NCBI GenBank assembly: GCA_002785985.1
Contig: NHNU01000014.1
Coordinates: forward strand, 682,001-746,000
Length of the DNA stretch: 64,000 nt
Direction of reading: 5' to 3'
Source of the DNA: Microcyclosporella mali
Taxonomy: Eukaryota; Ascomycota; Dothideomycetes; Mycosphaerellales; Mycosphaerellaceae
Under the pieces are notes generated by a model. It did not search any database and was not told the DNA's origin. It saw only the letters and a program-made list of their open reading frames with translations. Below are positions 54,629-64,000 of this stretch, in pieces. How positions within the stretch are numbered: the stretch's first letter is position 1; each line of letters opens with the position of its first letter. The position numbers were made by a program, and so were the translations under genes.

Positions 54629-55895
54629 CCAAGAGCAGTCCCCGGCCAGCGTTTGCGACCGAGAGCGAGAGAAGGCTTGTTCACGGAGGTGACCGGGGAC
54701 GCGGGGAGGAGGTCGGCAGTGGTGGTGGCAGACGAGCCTGGAGTGCTGAGCATCCCACCGAGAGAGAGCCTCATATGGCAGCGGTGGTGGGGCGGTAGAG
54801 GGCGATGTTGAATTGAGAGGGCGTGCAGGCGTGACAATGGAGAAACAGCACTAGACACAGCAAAGTGCAGTCAGTAATCAATGCAGCGGTTTGGGCTGTT
54901 TTTTCTTTTGACGTGAGAGGCTCCCGTGCTGCCGTCCGCCTCGTCCGCTCGTCTCCGCCGTACGCCGCACGTAATCATAAGAGAGAGAAGAGAGGGAGAG
55001 GGAGTGTGATGACGAGAGGGAGAGCGCGGTCGGCCGACATATAGAGTTTGTCTCCAGCGCAGAAAAGCCAAACCTTCTTGCTTGTTACGAAGAATTTGCT
55101 TGGGAAGCCATCATGCCTCCATCAATGTGTATGGACGAGAGACTGATCAGCCCAGTAAGAGATACTCGAAGGCGGAAGATCGGAGTATGGATACATATCC
55201 TTCCTTACAGGGTGGTGTCGTGTCCGAAATGCATCCTCCCTCGTGGGGCGGGACTGTTGCTGGGGATGCAAACAACATGAACTTGAGAGCAAACGAACTC
55301 GCGCGCGCTTGTAGGGAGGTAAGCTTGGTCACTGGGCCTCTTAACCGACGCACAGATGGGGCTAGACTTATCATTGTGGCGGTTCGTAGTTCTGGTTCTG
55401 CAAGGGCAGGGCTGCCACGCGAGCTCATATCGCCGCCTCCGCGGCACTTCTCCCGTCAGTCACATGCAGGAAGGACAGAGGGTGACGACGCTCCATCTTA
55501 TAAGTACAATCCAGGTCTCTACATTCTTGGTGTACTCTCTAAACCCGACGAAGATGTGAGTCTATGTCTGAGCCTTTGTTGTGCTCATGCTTTGTATGAA
55601 ATTCTATCTAGTGGTACATCTCGTGGAGTCGTGCAGGTGGTGATATTTGTTGTGCAGGGCATTTCGTGGCACCTCTCCGGCTTATGGTGCAGATTATCGA
55701 ACGGATCTGCTTCCAAATTATCGCGTTCAGTGAAGATCTGATACATCCAGCCTCCAATCTGAACTTCTCGACAGATCAACATGCCCGTTTAAACAATCTC
55801 CGAGGAGCACCACCCACGTGAATATACATGGAATGCACTGTTTCCATCAGGCATAACCAAGCAAGGCAGATGCAGCCGTTATCGGTGCGGATCTC
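54629..55895. other. Intergenic region with the histidine kinase 5' leader
   Basis: Holds the kinase promoter and leader, including an upstream frame starting MRLSLGGMLSTPG. A plus-strand frame at 55082-55741 is long (219 codons) but has no family, composition or splicing support. Confidence 0.45.
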
Positions 55896-57133
55896 CTAAT
55901 CATCGCGGTTCTTCTTGCGCAAGCTGCCGATACGCTTCTTGAGGCCATCCCGGAGGCTTCCACTGCGGTGAGGACGAATGTCATTGTCGTGGGTGTTTGC
56001 CTGCTCGACATCCTTGTGCTTGAGATGGCTTCCTTCGGACATTTCAATGCCGTCGTCGCTGATCTTGTGTGCTTGGAATTGGCGGTCGAGAGACTCGCCC
56101 TTGAGATCGTCTGCAGAATACTCCTGTGACCAACATTAGTAACAATTTTGGACAGGTCAATCAAGCAAAGCGCACCTTGTCAGCCCAACGCTTATATCCC
56201 GGACCATCAGGATTGTCTTCGTGCATCAAATCTGCACCCTCTTCGTAGTTGTAGGTACGTCCAAATCGATCCGGTAAGCCAGGAGGGACCACGGCAACGC
56301 CGTCCAAAGGCTTGTGCCGCTCGACAGCATCCTTAATGTTTTCTGCCGGCGTAGCCTTCAATGCCTCCTCATTGGTCGTCTGCAGGGCTGCGACTGGCGA
56401 ATTCTCATAACTAGTGTTTCTTGCCAGCAACGCTGCGTCGAAGGGACCTTCGTGGTGGTATGCTCTGCCTCCAATAGCGGGGTCGAGTTTATCAACAGTG
56501 TCGGCACCTGGGAGGTGATGCTTCTTGAGGTGAGGGGAGCGATCAGCTCTCTTGCCATCTTTCTTGATCATATCAAGGGGCATGTGACTCTTATCGCCAG
56601 GGAAGCGCTCCTTGAGCGAGCTGGTGCGACGGCGGTGGCGGTGGGCTGGGGAGGTGGCATTTTCGTAAGATGGGGGAGGTCGGTTCCTGCTGCTGGAGCG
56701 ACGTGGAGCAGGCTCGTAGTCGCCAAAGGCCTCAGCACGGTAGGCTGGGAATGCTTGAGGAGGGCTGCCGCCGGGGTTGATTGCGCGCTCAGAAGTGGCT
56801 ATTCCAGCTTTAGAAGGGGGAGGAGTAGAGGGCGATCGCTTGGCATCCGAGCTGGTGCGGAAGGGGTTGTTGGAGGCAAGCGAATCGCGTTTCGATGGAG
56901 TAGCTGGGCTGGTCGTCTTTTGCGGTGCAGCAAACGTGCTACCAAAGTGGGATCCAGGACCGGTTTCTGCGGATGGCTCTGGTGCGTTCAGCGGATCGAT
57001 CAGATACGCCGCTGCTCTGGATGGGAGGGTATGTTAGCATGTGTTCGGCAGGGGATAGCTCTGTTTCAACCAATTTCGGCCTCCTTGCTTGTGGTGTGCA
57101 AACTTACGACTTGGAGCTCGTGGCATGTGACAT
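55896..57133 (-). CDS. pal1: Pal1 cell-morphology protein
   Basis: Three exons (57133-57108, 57016-56176, 56123-55896) give 364 residues. The first exon encodes MSHATSSKS. The Pal1 core lies at about residues 135-285: IGGRAYHHEGPFDAALLARN, then NSPVAALQTTNEEALKATPA, a DAVERHKPLDGVAVVPPG block and YNYEEGADLMHEDNPDGPGYKRW. Its N-terminal 130 residues are Pro/Ser-rich and disordered; the C-terminus is basic (KKRIGSLRKKNRDD). In fission yeast and other fungi Pal1 localises to growth sites and endocytic patches and keeps cylindrical cell shape. It is divergent from the Usb1 gene with 539 bp between starts, a likely shared control region. Confidence 0.9.
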
Positions 57134-57672
57134 GTTCGGGGATGTTTCACAGACTTTGCAGCCAGTGTGATGAAGTGTGGACAGCTGGGTGGTGGTGACG
57201 GTGCGAGACAATGACAGGAAGTAATGAACAGCAAGAGGAGGTAGAGGGAAGGTAAGGAGCAAGTCGAGGCAGGATGGTAATAATAATAATAATAATGGTA
57301 CTGCACAAGTCTCCGTTCTTACGCGCGTCAGGAACATCCGCCAACATCCTCATCACAGACGTGGGTGCCCCATCTCACCCAGCGACGTCATCACCAAAAA
57401 TTGCCGGCTGACGAAACGCTCAACGTCCAGCTGCAATCCAGGTGACTTGCGGCCCCCAATTCCCTTTTAGCGACACTGCACATGGCCTGTTCCTGATCCA
57501 TGCCCTGCCAGAGTTGATTAGACGGGACGCGTCCACTCTATGCCTGACTTGTTATCGACAGTTCATCCTCGGTGACGTCTCCTGTCTTGTTAGTCTCACG
57601 ACCACCGTCGGCACAATCATCAGAGCCCTGACTGATGATCAACGCAACAGACGTACGTCGATATCCATTATC
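57134..57672. promoter_or_regulatory. Bidirectional promoter region (Pal1 / Usb1)
   Basis: A 539-bp region between divergent starts. It contains a short AAT microsatellite (57278-57296). No specific site was recognised. Confidence 0.45.
57278..57296. repeat. (AAT)n microsatellite
   Basis: Six to seven AAT units, upstream of the Pal1 start. Confidence 0.85.
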
Positions 57673-58684
57673 ATGCGCGTAGTCGAATACTCAGACTCCG
57701 ACGACGATGAGATACCTGCCACGCCTCTAGCGAAGAAGCGGAAGGTGGTGGGCGACAGTAGTAGCGAGCAGGAGCAGTCTGATATACCTGTTTCGCCTTC
57801 GCTTCCACTTCCTCCTCTGCCTGCCGCGTTCCGCGATCTGTACTCGTCGACAGTGCGCACCAGCACGCAAGACGATCCATCTCTGCATGCCGGCCGGAAG
57901 CGAGTCACGCCGCATGTTGCCGGCAATTGGCCCTCGCATGTCTACTTGGAGTGTAAGGATACACTCCCGCGTCATATCGTCACGTTTCTGCATACAGCGG
58001 TACTGATATCTCAGAGGGTGTCCGCAACAGGATGAACACGCCCTGCTCACCCACGTGCTAGAAGATGTCCGACGCCCCTTGCAGACCACGCCCGATCAGA
58101 CCACCAACAAGGTCCATAGCCTTCTGGTCAACGATCTTGGCGTCCAACTCCCACTGCACGTCTCACTGTCGCGCCCCATTGTGCTGAAGACAGAGCAGAA
58201 AGAGGGATTTGCCGTTCGCTTGGGAGCTGCGGTGGCAGGTTGTGGTATTCGGGCTTTCAGCACCACGCCTCTTAATTTCATCTGGCACGCCAACGAAGAC
58301 CGGACGAGATGGTTCCTGGTCATCCGTCTATTGAGACCGCCCGCAGACGAACTCCGCAAGTTGCTCGACGTGTCCAATGACCTGGCGGGCCAGTATGGAC
58401 AACCACCGTTGTACCACAAAGACAGCCATCGAAAATCAGCTCTGGGCGAGACGAGCCGCGAAGGCAAATCTCGACCACACGATAGCTTCCACATCAGCAT
58501 CGCATGGTCCCTGCGTCCACATGGAGCTGAGGAGCACGACGAGGCTGGAAGCTTACAGCAAGCTGTCTCCGACGACTTGCGGGAGAAGCTGGCGCAGCTA
58601 GCAATTCAATTTTCCGAAGTCAAAGTCCGCATAGGACAGGATGTGATCTCGATGCCATTGCAAAATCGAAGGACGGGTCAATGA
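57673..58684 (+). CDS. usb1: U6 snRNA phosphodiesterase Usb1 (2H family)
   Basis: Two exons (57673-57952, 58017-58684) give 315 residues. The join restores VYLEWCPQQDEHALLTHVL. The two catalytic His-x-Ser motifs are present as LHVSLSRP (about 136) and FHISIAWSL (about 260). Both lie in the expected context: LGVQLPLHVSLSRPIVL, then NFIWHANEDRTRWFLVIRL between them. The N-terminus is acidic, with SDSDDDE, and includes a basic KKRK. Usb1 trims the 3' oligo(U) end of U6 snRNA and leaves a protective cyclic or terminal phosphate, so it acts in the nucleus in spliceosome upkeep. The acceptor used is the second AG of CTCAGAG; the first would give a stop. Confidence 0.9.
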
Positions 58685-58847
58685 AAAAGTGCTTCTCATT
58701 TGCATCTGTAATTACATCCAGGTCATTCGTTCTTGCACCAGAGCCCCGCGGCTGTGCTGTCCGCGTTGCCTAATTTGCTGCCTGACGACTATTGTGGTAC
58801 ATACCACACTCCTCATCTCCCATCGTGTCTGGAGGCCTTCCGACACC

Positions 58848-59403
58848 ATGGCTCTTGCCCCAATATACGTCAACATCTATGACGGAGAATGGCGATCGAT
58901 GAACAAATGTGCAGAATGCCACCACAGACGAGGCGCTCCATGCGACTACATCTGCCTCGTCTGGAGACAACAAACAAATCCTTCTGCCAACGCAAGAACT
59001 TACATCGAGAGTGCGATAACATGTCAGATAGGGTCTCGAATGACGGCATGGTTCATGAAGTCATCTCAACAGTTCCCTAAGTGAGCACCATCCAGTCTCG
59101 CATCTCGTGCCCCTTTGCTGACTACGTCCAGGTTTCGAAATTTTAGAGAAGCGTACAATGATCTTGTTGCGCACGAGCAACCAGATAAGGTGACAAGAAA
59201 ATCCGTGTCGGACTTCCTGGTGGGACGATGGCGAAATGACCTAGAACCATATGGCAGGTCACCAAGAACATCTATTGTCGATCACTTGCTGACTGTCTCC
59301 TAGAAGCCGACAATGGTGCTATAAGATTCGTGGAAGCGAGCAAGATCAGCTTCCAACATTGGGCAACCTGGATACCCCCTCAACTCAGCTCGAGAACTCC
59401 TAA
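58848..59403 (+). CDS. Small hypothetical protein with a Cys-rich N-terminus
   Basis: Three exons (58848-59080, 59132-59257, 59304-59403) sum to 459 nt and give 152 residues. Near the N-terminus it has KCAECHHRRGAPCDYIC, with four cysteines that could bind a metal ion. The middle is basic and helical (FREAYNDLVAHEQ, FLVGRWRNDLEPYG) and the C-terminus reads WCYKIRGSEQDQLPT. I do not recognise the family. Its last exon overlaps, in another frame, the first part of the F-box-like gene that follows, so the two models compete for 59304-59403. Splice borders are canonical (GTGAGC, GTCACC donors; CAG, TAG acceptors). Confidence 0.55.
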
Positions 59404-60239
59404 ACAACCACAAAAGGAACCTCCAGCGAGTCAAAAGATCGTTCCCTGGTCCTACGATCCGCCAGTTAGAGACGATTGGGCATCACAGCCTCAATGTCTC
59501 CTTTTAGCTCTTCCGACTGAAGTTCGGCTTGAAATAATACGATTCGTTCTATTACCCGATCATGATCCTACCAATGGCTTTGGAAAAGATCTGGATAGAG
59601 GCCGCATCGTGGGCACTATTGCCTCGTGGGTACCGTGCATTGCTCGAACATGCCGTCAGCTGTGGTCCGAGGCCATGCCACTCTTCTACGACGAAAACAT
59701 CTTCATCTTCTACCTGGATAGCTGGTTCAGTCTGGCGAAAGCCAAGCGTTGGGTGCGCGATCGTCGCAATCGTTATATCGGTCAGTCTCCAGAATCGAAA
59801 CAGAAACGAAAGGTAATCTCCCACGACTCCCGAGACATAGCAGCTAATAGATAAGAATGCAACAGGTCGACTCCGAAAGATCCTCATCCTCGGCTTCAAC
59901 ACAACCCATGCTACCAATTCCCTCCACGGCCACGTCGTCTTCCCGACAGGCCAGATCGGCTTCTTCGGCCCTCCTGCCGTGCAACGCCCCCACCCCGTTC
60001 GCGTGGCCATCGACCTGAAGAATTTCACTTTCGCCGTGCATATCGGCACTGGCGGCGGCAATCAGCAGGAAGAAGTCGAAGAATGGAAATTGCGAACGGC
60101 GCATATCGTCGAGGAATTGAGGCAGGCCGCTGAAGGTTTCGCTGTCAGTGAGGTGCAACTCTGTCGATTATTGGAGATTTTCGGACAGGAGTTGGATGAG
60201 GTAGAGGATGGGAGAGCCGGTCGGAAGGTTTTTGGCTGA
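59330..60239 (+). CDS. F-box-like protein, 5' end unresolved
   Basis: An exon open from about 59304 to 59812 and a second exon 59856-60239, joined in frame by a 43-bp intron with a GCTAAT branch point. The core reads CLLLALPTEVRLEIIRFVLLP (F-box-like first helices), then CRQLWSEAMPLFYDENIFIF, the usual continuation in fungal F-box-like proteins. After the join come LRKILILGF, HVVFPTGQIGFFG and VAIDLKNFTFAVHIG. No in-frame ATG precedes the F-box; the frame's first sense position there is a GTG. Either a first exon is missed or the gene is broken. It may recruit ubiquitin ligase targets; nothing else can be said. Confidence 0.65.
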
Positions 60240-61226
60240 GGGATGACAGAGAGCTTGGAGTTTGAGATGAGAATGCTGCTCGCGCCCTTTTTTTTTCCCC
60301 CCAAGGTTTCGCGGACATGGATTCTGGTTCGGAACTTGCAGAAGCAGTAAATTTCTACTCTCTTCGCCATTAATCTAGAGAACAGTCGTTGTTTCGATAT
60401 GCTATCATGGGCGTTGTATTGTAGCACGAACATTACGCTATTATCAATGGAGGAAGTCGCCAGTCACCGAGATGGTGGTGTGCATTCGTTCCGGCATCAC
60501 GACAAGGCACTTGAGTGAGGAGACACTATGGGACTCAACAGAGCGCACGAGGACTTGAGTGAGGCGGTACCAGAAGTCTTTCGTCCCATTTGCGAAGAGG
60601 GAGGATGAGGAGAAAGTGAGGACTCGGCAGCTCCAGTAGATCCATTTGAATGAATGCTCTCAACATACCTACTCAATGCCAGGACTTGGTCAAGACTCAT
60701 GTGTCGGACTAATAGAACGGGGCACACGGAGAAGAAAGTGGCGATCGTGTAGACATTTTTGAGGCTTGGTTTGACTTTGAATGAGTAGCGCATCAACTTC
60801 GTCACTGCAGGGCCTATAGCCAGTATTGATCCTTCCCAGTAATTGAACTATCATCAGGCATCTTCGCCTTCTCCGATTTGGTTCAAGTCGCTCTCATGCT
60901 GAGCTGACCTCGTCCTCCCCAAAAAGTTACTCTTGGGTTGCCACAGTGTGCCATGAGTTGCGATCTCTGCTTATTGTCGGTTTGGGGGCATGAGTGTTGG
61001 CTGATGCTGCTGCCGTTCTTCTGGATCACTTGCAGAGGCGCTCGTGAGACTCACACAGAGAATCACTCCTGCTTCGCTTATTCGATAACCTGCTTCGCTT
61101 CTTCGATAAGCGTGGTGGTTTGGCTTTGGCGGGAGAAGCGCCTTTCTCGCCGAGAACGGAGGAAGAAGGAACCTTGGCTGAGAAAGTGAACGAGGATTAG
61201 TGTTCCTTGCATGCTTGCTGCACCTA
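60240..61226. other. Intergenic region between convergent genes
   Basis: About 1 kb. A minus frame at 60805-60497 is open but has no recognisable motif. A 21-bp tandem duplication lies at 61069-61109. Confidence 0.45.
61069..61109. repeat. 21-bp tandem duplication
   Basis: Two near-identical copies of CTGCTTCGCTTATTCGATAA (61069-61088 and 61090-61109), differing by one base. Confidence 0.8.
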
Positions 61227-62416
61227 TCATTGGTGGGTACTATTGGTGTTCTGGAGCTCTTCTATTTCTGCCTGGCGCACTGGCGCGAAATATTGGTGTG
61301 CCATGGCTTCTTTCGCAGTAAGTCGTTCCTAGCAGAAGATCAGCTTATTTCCTCGAATGCGTCAAGGTCGATATTCATTTCATACCTGATGATCGTATCG
61401 TAACAGTTTGTCAAGGAAGTCAAGTGCGTCATTGCTCACGAAGCGCTGATTCTCGGGGTTCACAAATGCGTGCCAGCTTTTCTTCGGAAATCTTCCCAGG
61501 ATGTCGTCGTACTGCGCGTCCAATTCGATATCGTATTTGTCGAGATAGTCGAACAAGTCCTCGGTGCCCAACACTTTCGCGATCTTGACAAGTTGGTCGC
61601 TGTTGGAGTTGCCATGAAAGAATGGTTCTTTCCTGAAGATCATGCTGGCGAACATGGCTCCCAGCGACCACATGTCAAGACTGTAGTCGTATTCTTGAAA
61701 GTCAACAAGCAGTTCTGGTCCCTTGAAATATCTGCTTCTGCATGGTTGTCAGTCTCTTCTTCACTGAGATGTGATACGACCTAACTTACGCCACGCGCAC
61801 GTTGTACTCGGTGCCAGCATGATAGAACTCGGCAAGACCCCAATCGATCAGTCGTAGCTTGCGGCTCTCATGATCGATCATAACGTTATGAGGCTTCACA
61901 TCTCGATGCATAATGCCTTTGCTGTGGCAGAAGTCGAGCGCTTTGAGGAGTTCGTATATGTAGTAGCGTACGTCGTAGTCCTGGAACTTTGGGTACAGCG
62001 TTCTGAAATCCGTGTTGTTGACATGCTCGAAGATAAGACTCGGTGTTTTGGACTGGCTGTCGCGGACTACATCGAGAAGAGCAACGATGTTTGGGCCTCC
62101 AGACAAGTTCTGCAAGATCTTGATCTCACGCTTGATCTTCTTCTTCTTTACAGGCTTGAGCACCTTGATGACGCACTTTTGGTAGTTGACGACATTGACG
62201 CCCTCAAAGACCTCAGAGTACTTCCCGCGACCTGCGCGACCGCACATATCAGTATCCGCGCCTGTATCTGCGAGCACATGCTCCTCGCGCTACTCTCTTA
62301 CCGATCTTCTTAACGACCTCGTAGTTCTCCAAGACTCCCCAGCTGATGTTGACGCTGTCGTAGTCCCAGTATGCCCGGGGCATCTGCTGGTTGACGTCCG
62401 CGTACACTCTTGCCAT
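61227..62416 (-). CDS. cka1: Casein kinase 2 catalytic subunit alpha
   Basis: Four exons (62416-62302, 62231-61790, 61737-61386, 61328-61227) sum to 1011 nt and give 336 residues. The kinase core is typical CK2 alpha: YEVVKKIGRGKYSEVFEG, the lysine-rich KPVKKKKIKREIKIL, the catalytic loop HRDVKPHNVMIDH, and the DWG motif LIDWGLAEFYHAGTEYNVRV in place of DFG. After the third join, SRYFKGPELLVDFQEYDYSLDM follows, then FVSNDALDFLDKLLRYDHQERLTAKEAM. CK2 is a constitutive, acidophilic Ser/Thr kinase acting in nucleus and cytosol as a tetramer with beta subunits. It is divergent from the Pfa4 gene. The last exon encodes 33 residues and ends STHQ. Confidence 0.95.
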
Positions 62417-62794
62417 GGCGACGGTCCGGGCCTGGCTAGGGCCAAGAGCTTCGTATGGGTACAATCGTGGCCGTGATGTCGCGAGATGTTGTATATGTAT
62501 GCGTCGTAGGGATGTATATGGCCGCGTGGGATCGGCGGCAGCGGCTTGAGGGCGGATGAGGTGAGGTGAGTGACAGCGGTGGGGTATCGTGCGAGCACAA
62601 GAGTGGTGGTGGTGGTGGTGGTGATGGTGGGTACTGTATCGCGAGAGAGGAAGGCAGATGAGCCCCACTAGGCGCGCGCGCAAAAGCCGATGATCCGCCA
62701 GCCGGCAGCAATGGACGTCTACATGTACTTGCTCCACTCCTTGGCTCAGCATGTATGTGATCAACAACATTCACTTCCATCGCCGGCACGAGCA
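62417..62794. promoter_or_regulatory. Bidirectional promoter region (CK2 alpha / Pfa4)
   Basis: A 378-bp region between divergent start codons. It contains a (GGT)n tract at 62603-62630. No defined site was recognised. Confidence 0.55.
62603..62630. repeat. (GGT)n microsatellite
   Basis: About eight GGT units with one interruption, inside the divergent promoter. Confidence 0.9.
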
Positions 62795-64000
62795 ATGGAC
62801 GTCATGGGATTGCCGGCCGTTCAGAGGCTGTCGCCACCAGGAGTGACCTTGCTGGTGGCCTTCCTCGCATTCACCTCGCAATGGCTCTTCCACCACATCG
62901 AACCTGGGCCACTCCGGAAAGGCGACGCGTACTTCTTCAACACACTGATAGCATGCCTTTTGATCTGCTACTGGCGCACATGCTACACAGATCCGGGTCA
63001 CATACCAAAAGACTGGCAGGAGAGAGTCGAGCCACCCGGTACGTCTTCTTCGCAGGCTGCATCAGCGGCGGCAGCGCAGAGCAACCGGTGGTGCAGGAAA
63101 TGCGAGGCCTACAAACCACCTAGGGCACATCACTGCAAGACCTGCAAGAGGTGAGTCGGTATTCGATTGCAGTCCAAGTCATGCCCGATTGACGCATACA
63201 AGGTGTATCATGAAAATGGATCATCATTGTGTCTGGACAGGTAGGCCTCTTCAGTTTCATGTCTCGAAAATGGTAGGTAACACATTTCCAGCCAATTGTG
63301 TCTCTCACATCACTATACCGCATTTCATTCGCTTCTTATTTTATGCTGTCGTGTCTATGATCTACTTGGAGGTCTTGTTATACGATCGCATCATCGTGCT
63401 ATGGAACAAGAAGCACTTGCCCAGCGTATGTAGTTTTTGTTTTGCAGCACGAGTCCGCCTCATCTAACCCTCCGCAGTATCTCGGGCCATCGGTCCTCCA
63501 GCTAGGACATCTCTTCGCTCTCTGCGCGATCAACTCGTTTGTGTTGTTCATGCTTGCGATTCTGCTTGTTCGAACGCTCTGGTCGCTGACTGTCAACACA
63601 TGGACGATAGAAGGATGGGAGATTGAACGTCACCATACTCTACTCCGTCGAGCTCGCGTCCTGGGAGGATATCTCGATGGACCGGACGGGATCAAGGTGA
63701 GGATCGCGCACCAGGAATTTCCTTGGGATATTGGTATCTGGAGCAACATCTGCCAGGGTATGGGGACCGCAAACCCGCTAGCATGGCTATGGCCTTTCGC
63801 CAGGAGTCTGAGTGTCAATAGTGGCCTCTCGTTTGAGCACAATGAGATTGATGGTGGGTCAAATCTTGCTTGTTGCTCTCGTTCAACACTGACGGCCTAT
63901 AGATCCCAGCAAGCCATGGCCTCCACCGGATCCGGACAGACTGTACAGAGTGCCCAGGAGAGATCTCTCTGGCGACGGCTTCACAAAACCCTGGGATATG
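62795..64000 (+). CDS. pfa4: DHHC palmitoyltransferase Pfa4-like, cut by the window edge
   Basis: Five exons visible so far (62795-63150, 63203-63240, 63292-63425, 63478-63853, 63903 to the edge); 334 codons with no stop. The DHHC cysteine-rich domain is complete once spliced: WCRKCEAYKPPRAHHCKTCK, RCIMKMDHHCVWTANCVSH, with the active cysteine in DHHC. The tryptophan after DHHC is preceded by Val where most have Pro. Two hydrophobic helices precede it (VTLLVAFLAFTSQWLF and FFNTLIACLLICYW) and two follow. This topology and the IEPGPLRKGDAYFFN loop fit Pfa4, an ER enzyme that palmitoylates chitin synthase Chs3 in yeast. A second ATG at 62804 is possible. The C-terminus lies outside the window. 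Confidence 0.9.

Noticed and set aside
55082..55741. 219-codon plus-strand frame
   Set aside because: No recognised motif, mixed composition, an overlapping open frame on the other strand and no promoter or intron support.
60497..60805. 102-codon minus-strand frame
   Set aside because: No motif and no conserved context; short frames like this are expected by chance.

Overview
The window reads as nuclear DNA of a filamentous ascomycete (Pezizomycotina; a Dothideomycete is my best guess). The evidence is short introns of about 43-70 bp with GTAAGT-like donors, CTAAC-like branch points and AG acceptors, together with fungus-specific families: HET, Zn2Cys6/fungal_trans, Pal1, Fig1-like, fungal rhodopsin-domain and asco-laccase proteins. 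Intergenic stretches are long and strands alternate, so there are no operons. Gene models below were spliced by hand. In most the exon lengths sum to a multiple of three, which is the main internal check on them.

Layout. 0.1-3.1 kb: dynactin p50 (+) convergent with a penta-EF-hand protein (-). 4.2-5.1 kb: relic of a zinc alcohol dehydrogenase. 6.4-7.9 kb: seven-helix rhodopsin-domain protein. 8.12-8.58 kb: a TA-flanked MITE. 8.7-15.5 kb: an SCP2-like/alpha-beta hydrolase fusion divergent from a mitochondrial-type succinate-semialdehyde dehydrogenase, then a cytochrome P450; this looks like a small catabolic or secondary-metabolism group. 16-27 kb: a run of damaged genes (HET protein with one stop, Cys/His-rich relic, pyruvate-decarboxylase-type enzyme with a 1-bp insertion, Zn2Cys6 regulator with one stop) around one intact F-box-like gene. 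30-35 kb: intact sugar transporter and the ribosome-associated Hsp70 Ssb. 35.6-39.3 kb: a CorA-like relic with degenerate tandem repeats, then a Fig1-like membrane protein whose frame is doubtful. 39.6-42.7 kb: GNAT, a lipocalin-sized conserved protein and a rhodanese. 45.9-48.1 kb: a secreted laccase carrying an N-terminal starch-binding CBM20, the most unusual gene here. 48.4-54.6 kb: O-fucosyltransferase-like protein and a large PAS hybrid histidine kinase. 55.9-64 kb: a conserved core block of Pal1, Usb1, two small or F-box-like genes, casein kinase 2 alpha, and the DHHC palmitoyltransferase Pfa4, which runs off the right edge.

How it fits together. The ends of the window are housekeeping DNA. 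The middle (4-39 kb) is accessory DNA in which intact metabolic genes sit among genes broken by single stops or frameshifts, plus one transposon-derived element. Two divergent promoters stand out: 10.15-10.71 kb (hydrolase/SSADH) and 62.42-62.79 kb (CK2 alpha/Pfa4). No tRNA, rRNA, CRISPR or viral sequence was seen.
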